From contig DJMM01000089.1 in the NCBI GenBank assembly GCA_002435365.1, forward strand, positions 33,433 to 46,092: a DNA stretch of 12,660 nt, in the 5' to 3' direction. Under the pieces are notes generated by a model. It was given only the letters and a program-made list of their open reading frames with translations, was not told the DNA's origin and did not search any database. Of this stretch, positions 1 through 7,757 are shown one piece after another (within the stretch, counting starts at the first letter, position 1; each line of letters starts with the position of its first letter). Source of the stretch: Ignavibacteriales bacterium UBA6490. GTDB lineage: Bacteria > Bacteroidota > Ignavibacteria > Ignavibacteriales > Ignavibacteriaceae. The translations under genes were made by a program, and so were the position numbers.

Positions 1-306
1 AAAATGGAGCACGGCAAAATGGAGTGCTGTGAAAAGAAAGAGGGCAAAATGAGCGAATCAAAAGATCATAAAATGATGATGCATAAAGAACAGGATTCCG
101 GAAATCCCGTGGTAAGGAAGGGTATCGTTGATCTGAAAGCAATCGACAAGAACAAAGACGGAAAAGTATACCAGGATATGATGGACTGGAATGTTATTTC
201 AGATGAACCGGGAGAATGCCCTTTATGCGGAATGACACTGAAAGAAGTCACTCTCAAAAATGCAGAAGAAAACCTGATAAACAACAACTTTAAGGTTAAA
301 AAGTAA
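1..306 (+). CDS. Metal-binding protein with EF-hand-like loop and degenerate heavy-metal-binding domain (5' partial)
   Basis: The reading frame is open at the left edge, so this is probably the C-terminal part of a longer protein whose signal peptide lies outside. Residues are numbered from the ATG at position 4. Residues 1-30 are rich in Met, His and Cys (HGKMECC, KMMMH), as in periplasmic copper or heavy-metal binders. Residues 48-58 (DKNKDGKVYQD) resemble an EF-hand loop, but the expected acidic residue at loop position 12 is Met. Residues 56-82 match the heavy-metal-binding domain found at the N-terminus of CusB-like proteins and P-type ATPases. The second half (ISDEPG, then CPLCGM at 72-77) is kept, while the first CPMHP-like metal motif is replaced by QDMMDWN. 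The likely role is metal sequestration or delivery in the cell envelope; this is inferred, and the metal is unknown. The frame ends with TAA at 304-306. Confidence 0.7.
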   Translation, partial: KMEHGKMECCEKKEGKMSESKDHKMMMHKEQDSGNPVVRKGIVDLKAIDKNKDGKVYQDMMDWNVISDEPGECPLCGMTLKEVTLKNAEENLINNNFKVKK

Positions 307-339
307 CCTTATTCTGATCATTAACTTATGTAAAAGCTG

Positions 340-524
340 CAACGCTGGGCGGTAAGGATTAAAAATATTGCCGGCAGAATCTATTGTGGTTCTCCCCCGG
401 TATAGCCTTGGCATAGATTCGGCTATCCTCCCATTCTGACAGCCAAATTTAGCTGCCTGTTACGAAAGCAGGGGGATGGTAGCTGCTGAGATAAACAGAT
501 GATAATGCCAACCGGATCTGTTTA
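340..524 (+). ncRNA. Candidate structured RNA: four consecutive hairpins including a three-way junction
   Basis: This gene-free stretch holds four adjacent inverted repeats. Hairpin 1 pairs 348-355 with 368-375 (7 of 8 pairs). Hairpin 2 pairs 377-384 with 413-420 (8 perfect pairs). Hairpin 3 pairs 421-432 with 473-484 (11 of 12, two of them G-U) and encloses two abutting stem-loops, 440-443/452-455 and 456-459/469-472, forming a compact three-way junction. Hairpin 4 pairs 492-500 with 516-524 (9 perfect pairs). Hairpins 2 and 3 directly adjoin and could stack. An alternative pairing of 402-407 with 421-426 would disrupt both. I do not recognise a known RNA family. It could be a 3' UTR element of the upstream gene or an independent small RNA ending at the terminator at 583-617. 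The strand is uncertain because inverted repeats read both ways; the G-U pairs favour plus. Confidence 0.4.
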
Positions 525-582
525 CATTCAAAACCTGCTTCACCGGATACTTGTTTATTAAAATGATCAGTTCTTTTAAAAT

Positions 583-617
583 AAAAAAGGACAGGCACCG
601 GGCCTGTCCTTTTTTTT
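583..617. terminator. Bidirectional rho-independent terminator
   Basis: An 8-bp GC-rich stem (GGACAGGC at 589-596 with GCCTGTCC at 602-609) closes a five-base loop and is flanked by A6 on the left and T8 on the right, which extend the stem to 14 bp. On the minus strand it begins 15 bases after the stop codon of the T9SS surface protein, so it should end that transcript. On the plus strand it would stop transcription coming from the metal-binding gene or the structured region. Confidence 0.88.
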
Positions 618-631
618 AACATAAAGTTTTT

Positions 632-2500
632 TTACTTGATCAGTGTAAGCTTCTTTGTTGATACAAATTTACCAGCTTCGATCTTATAGAAATAAACACC
701 ACTGGCAAGATCTGAGCCGTCAAAATTCACAGAATAAGTTCCCGGATTTTTAACTTCATTCATTACCTGTGCAACCTGAATTCCAAGCAGGTTATAAACT
801 GATATTTTAACGTTAGTTCTTTCGGGCAGCGAGAATTTAATTGTCGTTGCCGGGTTGAACGGATTGGGATAATTCTGGAACAGCTGATAGTCTGCCGCAA
901 CAGCAGGTTTATTATCTTTAACACCGGTTACGGACTCGGGTGAAAGCAGAAGGTTTGCTGTCTGGGTTAAATTATTTATATAATCAATACTTACGTTTAC
1001 CGGCCTGCCCGAAGTATATTCGATCATATCGGCATAAACCTGGTAATCACCCGCATTGAGATCCGTCATCGTATAATATCCCGAAGGATCAGAGATTGCA
1101 TAGCCAGCCAGGCTGCCGTTCATATCAAGTGCATAAACAAATGCCGCGTTTACGGGCTGGCCTGTATTATCGGCAACTATGCCGGTAACCACGCCTTCAC
1201 CAAAACCGGAAACCGCATGCACAGTAAAGTCAATGCCAGTTATCATGGATGTTTCGTCCACCATTACCGAATCTGCAAGTCTCCAATTTAAAGTAGGCAT
1301 TCCGTCATACCTGAAAAATGTAGGCAGAAATCCTTCGTCGGGAGAAGCAAGCAGAATATATTTACCCGGCATAAGATTGGTGAAGCTGTAATTTCCAAAC
1401 TCATCTGTAGAGACTATATATCTTTTGAAATGCATCATCGGGGCAAGTCTGATAGCCGACACAAATGACTCAACAGGATTATCAAGAGTATCGGTTACAG
1501 TTCCGGAAATACCATTTTCAAAAACCGGTCTGTGCGACAGCACAAAATTAATATCTGTTATATTTCCGGTTACCGGGATCCTGTCTGCCTCCTGGTAAGT
1601 ATACTTATTATCCCAGAATTCCGGGAAATAATCAAAACTCACCGGTTTGGCATATACAACAACAGTATCTCCTTCCCTAACAGGTACAGTAAAGTTCCCG
1701 AGGCTATCGGTTTTTACACCCATAAATCCGAGATGATGAGTGTTTCTTCGTATAGAGTGAATTTTAACAAACGCCATCAGCGGGTTATCCAGTGAATCTT
1801 TAACTGTTCCGCTTAAGGTATAGGTAACGGGCGGAACAAAGGGAGCCAGCCCAACTGCTACATTCAGCGAAGAGCCGTCTGTAACAACTATTTGTGTGGC
1901 TTCCTGTATAACCTGAACATTATCATAGAATTCACGTATATAACCATAAGCCATTGTTTTCATAAAATAGGAGCCGGCCGGGAGTGTTATGCTGAATGCG
2001 CCATCCTGATTAGTGTATGCTTTAAATCCAAAACTGCATCCGGAAATATTAAAGAACATTGCTTCAGCATTCGGAATCGGAAGTAATGTAGCATCGCTGG
2101 TTACAACACCGGAAACATTTCCGGTGGTTCCTCCCCCTCCTCCACTTGAAAGTGTAATCTCAACTTTGTTTGAAGGCTCGCTTTGACCCAGATTATTTAC
2201 CGCGGTAACATAATAGGAATATGTATTTCCGGGCGCAACCTGATTATCGTTAAAAGTGGTGTGCATAATTCCGGAGGCTTTAATCTCGAAAGTCCCGGGA
2301 TCATTTAACCCGCCTAATTTTTTATATACATTGAAACGGAGCATAGTACTTGCACTAACCCAGCTCAGTTTTACAAAAGGCGGGTGATTGTAACCGCTGA
2401 CCTCAACAGCTGTTAAATTTTGAGGCGGCTGCGGCTGAGAAAGCACTAAGGTCGATCCAATTAACAGAAAGGAAAGAATAAGGTAAAATTTAGATTTCAT
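632..2500 (-). CDS. Secreted surface protein: FnIII, four carboxypeptidase-regulatory-like repeats, T9SS type A sorting domain
   Basis: A 622-residue exported protein with no catalytic domain. I place the start at the ATG at 2498-2500, not the in-frame ATG 18 bases upstream: it begins a standard signal peptide (MKSKFYLIL..., Ser-Gln near residues 21-22) and has GAGG five bases before it. After the signal come an FnIII-like domain (about 24-118), a Ser/Gly linker (about 119-126), and four related beta-sandwich repeats (about 128-220, 227-322, 331-428 and 436-520). Each repeat has the pattern SG.V.D....P...A followed by D..G.y.....pG.Y, typical of carboxypeptidase regulatory-like/CnaB-like folds. 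The C-terminus (about 538-622) is a type A Por secretion sorting domain with YPNPFNP, YNLLG and SGVYFYKI. The protein is expected to cross the outer membrane by the type IX system and be anchored or released. Adhesion or matrix binding is a guess. The terminator follows 15 bases after its stop. Confidence 0.9.
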   Translation of the reverse strand: MKSKFYLILSFLLIGSTLVLSQPQPPQNLTAVEVSGYNHPPFVKLSWVSASTMLRFNVYKKLGGLNDPGTFEIKASGIMHTTFNDNQVAPGNTYSYYVTAVNNLGQSEPSNKVEITLSSGGGGGTTGNVSGVVTSDATLLPIPNAEAMFFNISGCSFGFKAYTNQDGAFSITLPAGSYFMKTMAYGYIREFYDNVQVIQEATQIVVTDGSSLNVAVGLAPFVPPVTYTLSGTVKDSLDNPLMAFVKIHSIRRNTHHLGFMGVKTDSLGNFTVPVREGDTVVVYAKPVSFDYFPEFWDNKYTYQEADRIPVTGNITDINFVLSHRPVFENGISGTVTDTLDNPVESFVSAIRLAPMMHFKRYIVSTDEFGNYSFTNLMPGKYILLASPDEGFLPTFFRYDGMPTLNWRLADSVMVDETSMITGIDFTVHAVSGFGEGVVTGIVADNTGQPVNAAFVYALDMNGSLAGYAISDPSGYYTMTDLNAGDYQVYADMIEYTSGRPVNVSIDYINNLTQTANLLLSPESVTGVKDNKPAVAADYQLFQNYPNPFNPATTIKFSLPERTNVKISVYNLLGIQVAQVMNEVKNPGTYSVNFDGSDLASGVYFYKIEAGKFVSTKKLTLIK

Positions 2501-2505
2501 TTGGA

Positions 2506-2510
2506 CCTCA
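2506..2510 (-). promoter_or_regulatory. Shine-Dalgarno site fixing the surface-protein start
   Basis: TGAGG on the minus strand lies five bases before the ATG at 2500-2498. It lies inside the reading frame if the upstream ATG at 2518 is used, which argues for the shorter protein starting directly with its signal peptide. Confidence 0.6.
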
Positions 2511-2541
2511 TCAGGCATTATAATTTTAATGAATTGGTATA

Positions 2542-2574
2542 AATATATATGCTTTTTAGATAAAAATAAGACAA
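2542..2574 (-). promoter_or_regulatory. Possible promoter for the surface-protein gene
   Basis: On the minus strand TTGTCT (2574-2569) is followed after 19 bases by TATATA (2549-2544), about 45 bases ahead of the start codon. The whole spacer is AT-rich, so chance matches are easy. The spacer itself (2519-2665) also contains a 9-bp inverted repeat and a doubled TTTCAGG. Confidence 0.25.
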
Positions 2575-2608
2575 AATTTTCAGGTTTCAGGTTTAATTAG
2601 AAAATTTT
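2573..2608. repeat. AT-rich inverted repeat with internal TTTCAGG direct repeat
   Basis: AAAATTTTC at 2573-2581 is the exact reverse complement of GAAAATTTT at 2600-2608, with 18 bases between them. The middle contains two adjacent copies of TTTCAGG starting at 2579. It lies between the GH18 gene's stop and the surface-protein start, overlapping the candidate -35 element. It could be an operator or simply low-complexity AT-rich DNA. Confidence 0.35.
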
Positions 2609-2665
2609 AATTTCTGACCGGGAGCAACTGTTGTGCCGACTGTAACTATTTGTTAAAAAATCATA

Positions 2666-4240
2666 CTAATTATCATTCAGAAGCCATATTTTCTTTGTCT
2701 TCAGGCAATAATTCATATTCAAGACTATGTGGTAACTGCCGGGAATTAAAGTTCCCCAATCTATTAATATAGTATTGACCTCTTCGTTTATATAATTCCG
2801 GGTATTTATTTTCATCTCCTGGCCCCGGATATTCAACAATTTTACCCTGGCTGCGGATTTATCTTTTGCCATACAAATACTATAATCCCAGTCCCCCCCG
2901 GATATATAATTAAATTCAATGTTTTCCATTAATTTGCTTTTGTTTCCGCAGAGTACAAATGAAAAAGCATCCGACCATTCGCCCCTTCCGGAAGAATTCT
3001 CCGAGCAGACTCTCCAGTAATAGATCCCGCCCGGATTAAGTTCTGGTAAATTTACAGATGAGGTATGAATGCTCTGGCTGAAAATTATTTTTTTAAAATC
3101 TGAATTCAGAGAAACCTCTGCTATATAATTTCCGGCTGCTGGTGTTCTGTTCCAGCTAAGTGATACCACAGAATCGCAGAGAAGACTTGTGTTTTCCGGT
3201 TTAAGGAGTTCCGGTTTCCCCGGTTTAACAGAATAATAATAGTCGCCTATTACGTTTAAAAGTTGGCTATGGCCGTTTATATAATCTAATCCCATTCTCC
3301 AGATAATTGTCCCCGCAATTTTGTTTTGCACTATATATTCGCTTTTATACCTGATTGAAGAAGTATCATCAATTGTAATGATACTATCTTTTGTGCTGAG
3401 ATAAGGAACCTTTGCTTCATCATTCCAGTTATACTTCCAGCCGTAATTAAGTTTACCGAGCGCATCAGGATATATTACGGACCGGGCTCCGCTATGCGGA
3501 TAATGCATTTCTTCCGATTCGAACAAATATCCGGCAAACTCCATTCCCATACACAATTTTTCTTCCGGCACACCTTTATTTTTCCAATGAGTAATCGACA
3601 TGTCTACTGAAAAATCCTGTTTCGCTGTTGAATAGAGGGCGGTATTTAATCCCGATTTCGGCTCCCAGGGACCATAGAAATCATAAGTCATGATTCCGAA
3701 CCAGGTAAGCTTGTCTTTAAGCTTTTGTACATCAAAAACATCATGATGATCGAGGGCGGGAAGAGCCGCACTTAAAATTTCCACTCCGGCGGAATCGAAC
3801 GCAGTTCTTAATTCCGCTATAAAGTCATTAAAATTCTTTTTATCATCTTTTTTAGGATACTCCCAGTCGATATCCGCGCCATCATATCCATACAGTTTTA
3901 TGAATCTGGTCAGATTTGAAATGAATAATGATCTTTTCCGGGGGTCCGCGGCAACCTGTTTAAAACCTCCGGAGCCTCCCCATCCGCCCACAGACACCAC
4001 AATTTTTTTTCCGTTATCGTGAACAGCTCTTACCAGTTCCGGATAGATAAACGAACTGCTGAAGCTCAATTCCCCGCTGCTGTCCGGTATAATGAATGCA
4101 TGAGCAATATGTGTAAGACAGTTATACTCAATTAAATCATGTGAAAATGAAGATTTATCCCCGTAGTAATATCCGACGACAATCTGTGATTTAATTGTTA
4201 GCGGTAAACATAAAAGCAATAGAAATAGCAGCTGCCGCAT
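2666..4240 (-). CDS. Secreted glycoside hydrolase family 18 (chitinase-type) protein
   Basis: A 524-residue exported protein. Residues 1-19 form a signal peptide with a Leu-rich core ending near KSQ. A GH18 barrel covers about 20-335: strand-3 motif SVGG at 83-86, the catalytic signature DGADIDWE at 120-127 (D120, D123, D125 and proton donor E127 all present), a substrate-contact segment MTYDFYGPW at 184-192, and the barrel-closing Trp at 314. GH18 enzymes cleave beta-1,4-linked N-acetylglucosamine polymers by substrate-assisted catalysis, so chitin, chitooligosaccharides or related glycans are likely substrates. An FnIII-like module follows (about 341-430). The tail (about 465-522: VKLLNIRGQEM, GSYHIVLN, KTKKIWLL) resembles a worn type IX sorting domain that has lost the NPFNP segment. 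There is no obvious Shine-Dalgarno sequence before the ATG. It is divergent from mfd, with 83 bases between starts. Confidence is high for the family and moderate for chitin as substrate. Confidence 0.92.
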   Translation of the reverse strand: MRQLLFLLLLCLPLTIKSQIVVGYYYGDKSSFSHDLIEYNCLTHIAHAFIIPDSSGELSFSSSFIYPELVRAVHDNGKKIVVSVGGWGGSGGFKQVAADPRKRSLFISNLTRFIKLYGYDGADIDWEYPKKDDKKNFNDFIAELRTAFDSAGVEILSAALPALDHHDVFDVQKLKDKLTWFGIMTYDFYGPWEPKSGLNTALYSTAKQDFSVDMSITHWKNKGVPEEKLCMGMEFAGYLFESEEMHYPHSGARSVIYPDALGKLNYGWKYNWNDEAKVPYLSTKDSIITIDDTSSIRYKSEYIVQNKIAGTIIWRMGLDYINGHSQLLNVIGDYYYSVKPGKPELLKPENTSLLCDSVVSLSWNRTPAAGNYIAEVSLNSDFKKIIFSQSIHTSSVNLPELNPGGIYYWRVCSENSSGRGEWSDAFSFVLCGNKSKLMENIEFNYISGGDWDYSICMAKDKSAARVKLLNIRGQEMKINTRNYINEEVNTILIDWGTLIPGSYHIVLNMNYCLKTKKIWLLNDN

Positions 4241-4265
4241 TGGTAATAATATTTATATTCTTATT

Positions 4266-4292
4266 TTGATCTGTGAGTTATATTTTTATACT
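4266..4292 (+). promoter_or_regulatory. Possible promoter for mfd
   Basis: TTGATC (4266-4271) and TATACT (4287-4292) are separated by 15 bases, shorter than the ideal 17, and lie 31 bases before the mfd ATG within the 83-base divergent spacer. The -10 match is good and the spacing is poor. Confidence 0.3.
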
Positions 4293-4323
4293 CTGTGTCA
4301 GAAAGATGTCTACATAGTTTTTA

Positions 4324-7300
4324 ATGGCTGTTTCCTTAACCGAGAAATTTGAGTCACTGAAAAAACCTCAGCAGCTTACCCGGATGATCTCCGAATTAAA
4401 AAAAGGGGATCAGATGCGGATTTCTGTGCCTATCGGCTCATCCAAAATTCTTCTGATTAAAAGTCTGGTACGCAATTTAACTGAAATCATTGTATTATTT
4501 CCCGATTTAAGGCAGGCTGAAGAATTTTTTGTGGAATCAGATATTACCGGCCTCTCAAACCATGCCATATTAATAGACAATTTTAAGGCGGAATCCCTTC
4601 AGGAAAAAATAACAGAAATTTCAAGGCGTACAGCAAAAGATCTTTCTTCTGATTCCGGGAGCGGGGGAATAATTGTAATTTCAACTTACGAGCTTTTAAA
4701 CTACAGGTTCCCCACCAGGAACAGGATCGAAAAGGATACTGTAAGCATTTCGCCGGGCGGAAATATTACCTATGCAGAGCTCATTGAATATTTAAATTTT
4801 TTCAAATACCAGAAGGATAAGTATGTGGGGGCACCGGGAGAATATTCTGTTCGGGGATCGCTTATAGATTTCTGGTCATATAGTGAAAAAAATCCGGTAA
4901 GAGTGGAATTCGACGGTGACTTTCTTGAGTCGCTCCGCTATTTCGATTCTGAAAGCCAAAGATCAACCGAAGCTGCTGAATTAGTTTCCCTTGCCGCGCA
5001 AATTTCAGCTGAGGAGATCCCCGGGGAATTTGTGGATATCTTAAGCTACTTCAGCAATCCCCACCTAATTGTATCATCCTTCGAGCTTAATAATTTCAGC
5101 CCGGTATCGATCAATTCTTTCTCTGGCAGCGTGGCGGATCTGCATGAACCGGAAAAACAGCCGGAAGAAGTTTACGACGAAGAATATGCTGTCCCCTTTG
5201 AAAATGATACAGCGGCTGACCTAAGTGAAAACTCTGGTGGTTTCCATTTCAGCGATAATGCTATATGGATAGTGGAAGAAGAGTTAAACAAGGACGGCCG
5301 TTTCGAACTTGGCTTTAAGGAAGCCCCTTCAATAAACGGCAATTATGAAATATTGTTTTCCGTTTTAACCGGGTATGCAGAAAAAAATTATAATATTATC
5401 ATAGCGGTTGAAAACGACCTTGCGCTTGCAAAGCTTTATGATCTTCTTGTCAATTATAAAGAAGAATTACTGCCTTTATTCGATGAGGGAAAAATAAAAC
5501 TGGAAAGTCTTGCTGTAAAATCAGGCTTTCTTAGTGCTGAGGAAAAATTACTTGTATTAACTGATTACCAGATATTCAACAAGCCCTACAGGACAAAACT
5601 TCCCACATCAAAAAAATATAAAAAATCAAAATCAAAAGATTTTGCATCGATAAAAAGAGGGGATTATGTGGTTCATGAGGATTATGGGATCGGCAAATAC
5701 CTGGGTCTGGAAACGATTAAAATCGGAGAGACCGACCAGGAGTCGATGAAAATCCTCTATAATGAAGGGGGACTTGTTTATGTTAACCTTAACTACATCT
5801 CGCTTGTAAAGAAATACTCCTCGAATGAAAATCTTGTCCCCACACTCTCGACGCTTGGCACAAACGAGTGGACAAACACTAAACAGAAGACCAGAAAAAA
5901 GATCCGGGAGGCGGCTCGTGAGCTTATAGAGCTTTATGCCAGGAGAAAAAATGCGAAGGGCATTTCCTTCGGGGAGGATACTATATGGCAGAAGGAGCTT
6001 GAAGCATCATTCCTTTACGAGGATACTCCCGACCAGGAAAAAGTAACTGCAGAAGTGAAACAGGATATGCAGGCGACAAATCCAATGGACAGACTTGTCT
6101 GCGGTGATGTCGGATTCGGAAAAACCGAGATAGCTGTACGCGCTGCATTCAAAGCAGTACAGGAAGGCAAACAGGTTTCAATGCTTGTTCCGACAACCAT
6201 TCTTGCGGAGCAGCATTACAATACATTCCGGGACAGGCTGGCACAATTCCCCGTTAAAATAGCCGCGCTTTCAAGATTTCAGACTAAAAAAGAACAATCC
6301 GGAATAGTTAATGAGCTCGGTGAGGGAAAAGTTGATGTGGTTATAGGAACTCACCGTCTGTTAAGCAAGGATGTAAAATTCAAAGACCTCGGTCTTCTGA
6401 TAATAGATGAAGAACACCGGTTTGGAGTGGCAGCAAAGGAAAAATTAAAAGCCATTAAAATAAATGTTGATACCCTTACACTCACTGCAACCCCTATTCC
6501 CCGAACCCTGAACCTTTCGCTTCTGGGTGCCAGAGATCTTTCAATAATTGCAACCCCCCCGCCAAACAGACAGCCTATCTATACTCAGGTTTCCGTGTTT
6601 GATGTCTTTAAAATCAGGGAATGGATATTGAATGAACTGAAGAGAAGCGGCCAGGTTTACGTTGTACATGACCGGGTTGAATCAATTGATAAGCTTGCTT
6701 CATATCTGAGTAAATATATACCCGAAATTAAAATCGGCATTGCGCACGGCCAGATGAAACCCTCAGACCTGGAGAATGTAATTCATAAATTCATTAACCG
6801 CAGCTATGATCTTCTCCTCTCCACAAAAATAATTGAATCGGGAATCGATATACCCAATGTAAACACAATAATTGTAAACAGGGCAGACCGGTTCGGACTG
6901 GCAGAGCTTCACCAGTTGAGGGGAAGAGTGGGCAGATCAGACCGTCAGGCTTATGCGTATTTTATAGTCCCGTCACTGGGCGGAATCAATAAAAAGGCGC
7001 TTCGCAGGCTGCAGGCTCTTGAAGAATATACTGATGTGGGATCTGGTTTCAGTATTTCCATGCGGGATCTTGAAATAAGGGGAGCGGGAAATCTGCTGGG
7101 AACCGAGCAGTCAGGATTTATAAATGATGTCGGCTTTGATCTCTATATTAAATTAATAAACGAGACCGTTGAGGAACTTAAATACCAGGAGTTCAGGGAT
7201 ATTTTCCGCGAGCTTCCGAAACCGGAAGCCCGAACAGAGCCGACACTGGACACATTCTTCGAAATCGGTATTACCGAAACATATATGCCGGATCAAATGG

Positions 7301-7725
7301 ACAGACTTAACTTCTATACTGCCCTTTATTCAATAAAGGAACTGCAGGAGATTTCCGAGCTGCGGGAAGAAATGACCGACCGGTTTGGACCCGTTCCGGT
7401 TTTAGTAAGAAGACTTCTGTCTGCCGCCGAGCTCAGGTTCTTCGCTTCTCATGCATTGTTTGAAAGAATTATTATACAGAGAAAAAATATTTTTATTCTC
7501 CTTCCTCGTGGTGAAAATGAGGACTACTATAAATTCCATTTCGTTGAAATGATGCGCCTCATTATTGCAAAATACCCGGATAAGATTAAATTTACACAGC
7601 AGAAGGATGTCCTTAAGCTGGTTATTCAGAATTCTTTTGAGGATCCTGAAAAGCTTCTTAATTTTCTGATAGACTTCTCGAAAGAGATTGCAGAACTGAA
7701 ATCATCGGGGAAAAAAATCACGTGA
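4324..7725 (+). CDS. mfd: Transcription-repair coupling factor Mfd
   Basis: A full-length 1133-residue Mfd, within the usual range of about 1100-1180. It is a cytoplasmic ATP-driven translocase that pushes RNA polymerase stalled at DNA lesions off the template and recruits UvrA for nucleotide excision repair. The N-terminal UvrB-homology region is seen around 160-215 (GEYSVRGSLIDFW, VRVEFDGD). The RNA-polymerase-interacting domain starts near 443 (KRGDYVVHEDYGIGKY). The RecG-like helicase motor has Walker A GDVGFGKT at 594-601, DEEH at 695-698, TATPIPRT at 721-728 and motif VI QLRGRVGR at 864-871. The translocation segment RDLEIRGAGNLLG and the C-terminal UvrA-masking domain follow. Between the N-terminal block and the RID, about 275-300 is acidic and variable. 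The ATG at 4324 is the first in frame and starts a typical Mfd N-terminus; no clear ribosome binding site is visible. The stop overlaps a GTG of the downstream frame by four bases. Confidence 0.98.
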   Translation: MAVSLTEKFESLKKPQQLTRMISELKKGDQMRISVPIGSSKILLIKSLVRNLTEIIVLFPDLRQAEEFFVESDITGLSNHAILIDNFKAESLQEKITEISRRTAKDLSSDSGSGGIIVISTYELLNYRFPTRNRIEKDTVSISPGGNITYAELIEYLNFFKYQKDKYVGAPGEYSVRGSLIDFWSYSEKNPVRVEFDGDFLESLRYFDSESQRSTEAAELVSLAAQISAEEIPGEFVDILSYFSNPHLIVSSFELNNFSPVSINSFSGSVADLHEPEKQPEEVYDEEYAVPFENDTAADLSENSGGFHFSDNAIWIVEEELNKDGRFELGFKEAPSINGNYEILFSVLTGYAEKNYNIIIAVENDLALAKLYDLLVNYKEELLPLFDEGKIKLESLAVKSGFLSAEEKLLVLTDYQIFNKPYRTKLPTSKKYKKSKSKDFASIKRGDYVVHEDYGIGKYLGLETIKIGETDQESMKILYNEGGLVYVNLNYISLVKKYSSNENLVPTLSTLGTNEWTNTKQKTRKKIREAARELIELYARRKNAKGISFGEDTIWQKELEASFLYEDTPDQEKVTAEVKQDMQATNPMDRLVCGDVGFGKTEIAVRAAFKAVQEGKQVSMLVPTTILAEQHYNTFRDRLAQFPVKIAALSRFQTKKEQSGIVNELGEGKVDVVIGTHRLLSKDVKFKDLGLLIIDEEHRFGVAAKEKLKAIKINVDTLTLTATPIPRTLNLSLLGARDLSIIATPPPNRQPIYTQVSVFDVFKIREWILNELKRSGQVYVVHDRVESIDKLASYLSKYIPEIKIGIAHGQMKPSDLENVIHKFINRSYDLLLSTKIIESGIDIPNVNTIIVNRADRFGLAELHQLRGRVGRSDRQAYAYFIVPSLGGINKKALRRLQALEEYTDVGSGFSISMRDLEIRGAGNLLGTEQSGFINDVGFDLYIKLINETVEELKYQEFRDIFRELPKPEARTEPTLDTFFEIGITETYMPDQMDRLNFYTALYSIKELQEISELREEMTDRFGPVPVLVRRLLSAAELRFFASHALFERIIIQRKNIFILLPRGENEDYYKFHFVEMMRLIIAKYPDKIKFTQQKDVLKLVIQNSFEDPEKLLNFLIDFSKEIAELKSSGKKIT

Positions 7726-7757
7726 ACCAATTTATATATCAATTAATCGGACAGAAT

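Noticed and set aside
421..484. Hammerhead-like core (CTGA and GAAA around a three-way junction)
   Set aside because: The conserved CTGANGA is not complete and the GAAA lies in a hairpin loop rather than at the junction.
471..515. TPP-riboswitch-like words (GCTGAGAT, GATAATGCCA)
   Set aside because: The ACCC...CCTGATC core between the two words is absent, GATAATGCCA lies in the loop of a separate 9-bp hairpin, and no plus-strand gene follows for it to regulate.
2573..2608. Terminator for the GH18 gene
   Set aside because: The stem is almost entirely A/T, with no GC core or T-run following a stable hairpin.
6015..6200. Minus-strand open frame inside mfd
   Set aside because: It is a shadow of the Walker A region of mfd, with no independent signals.
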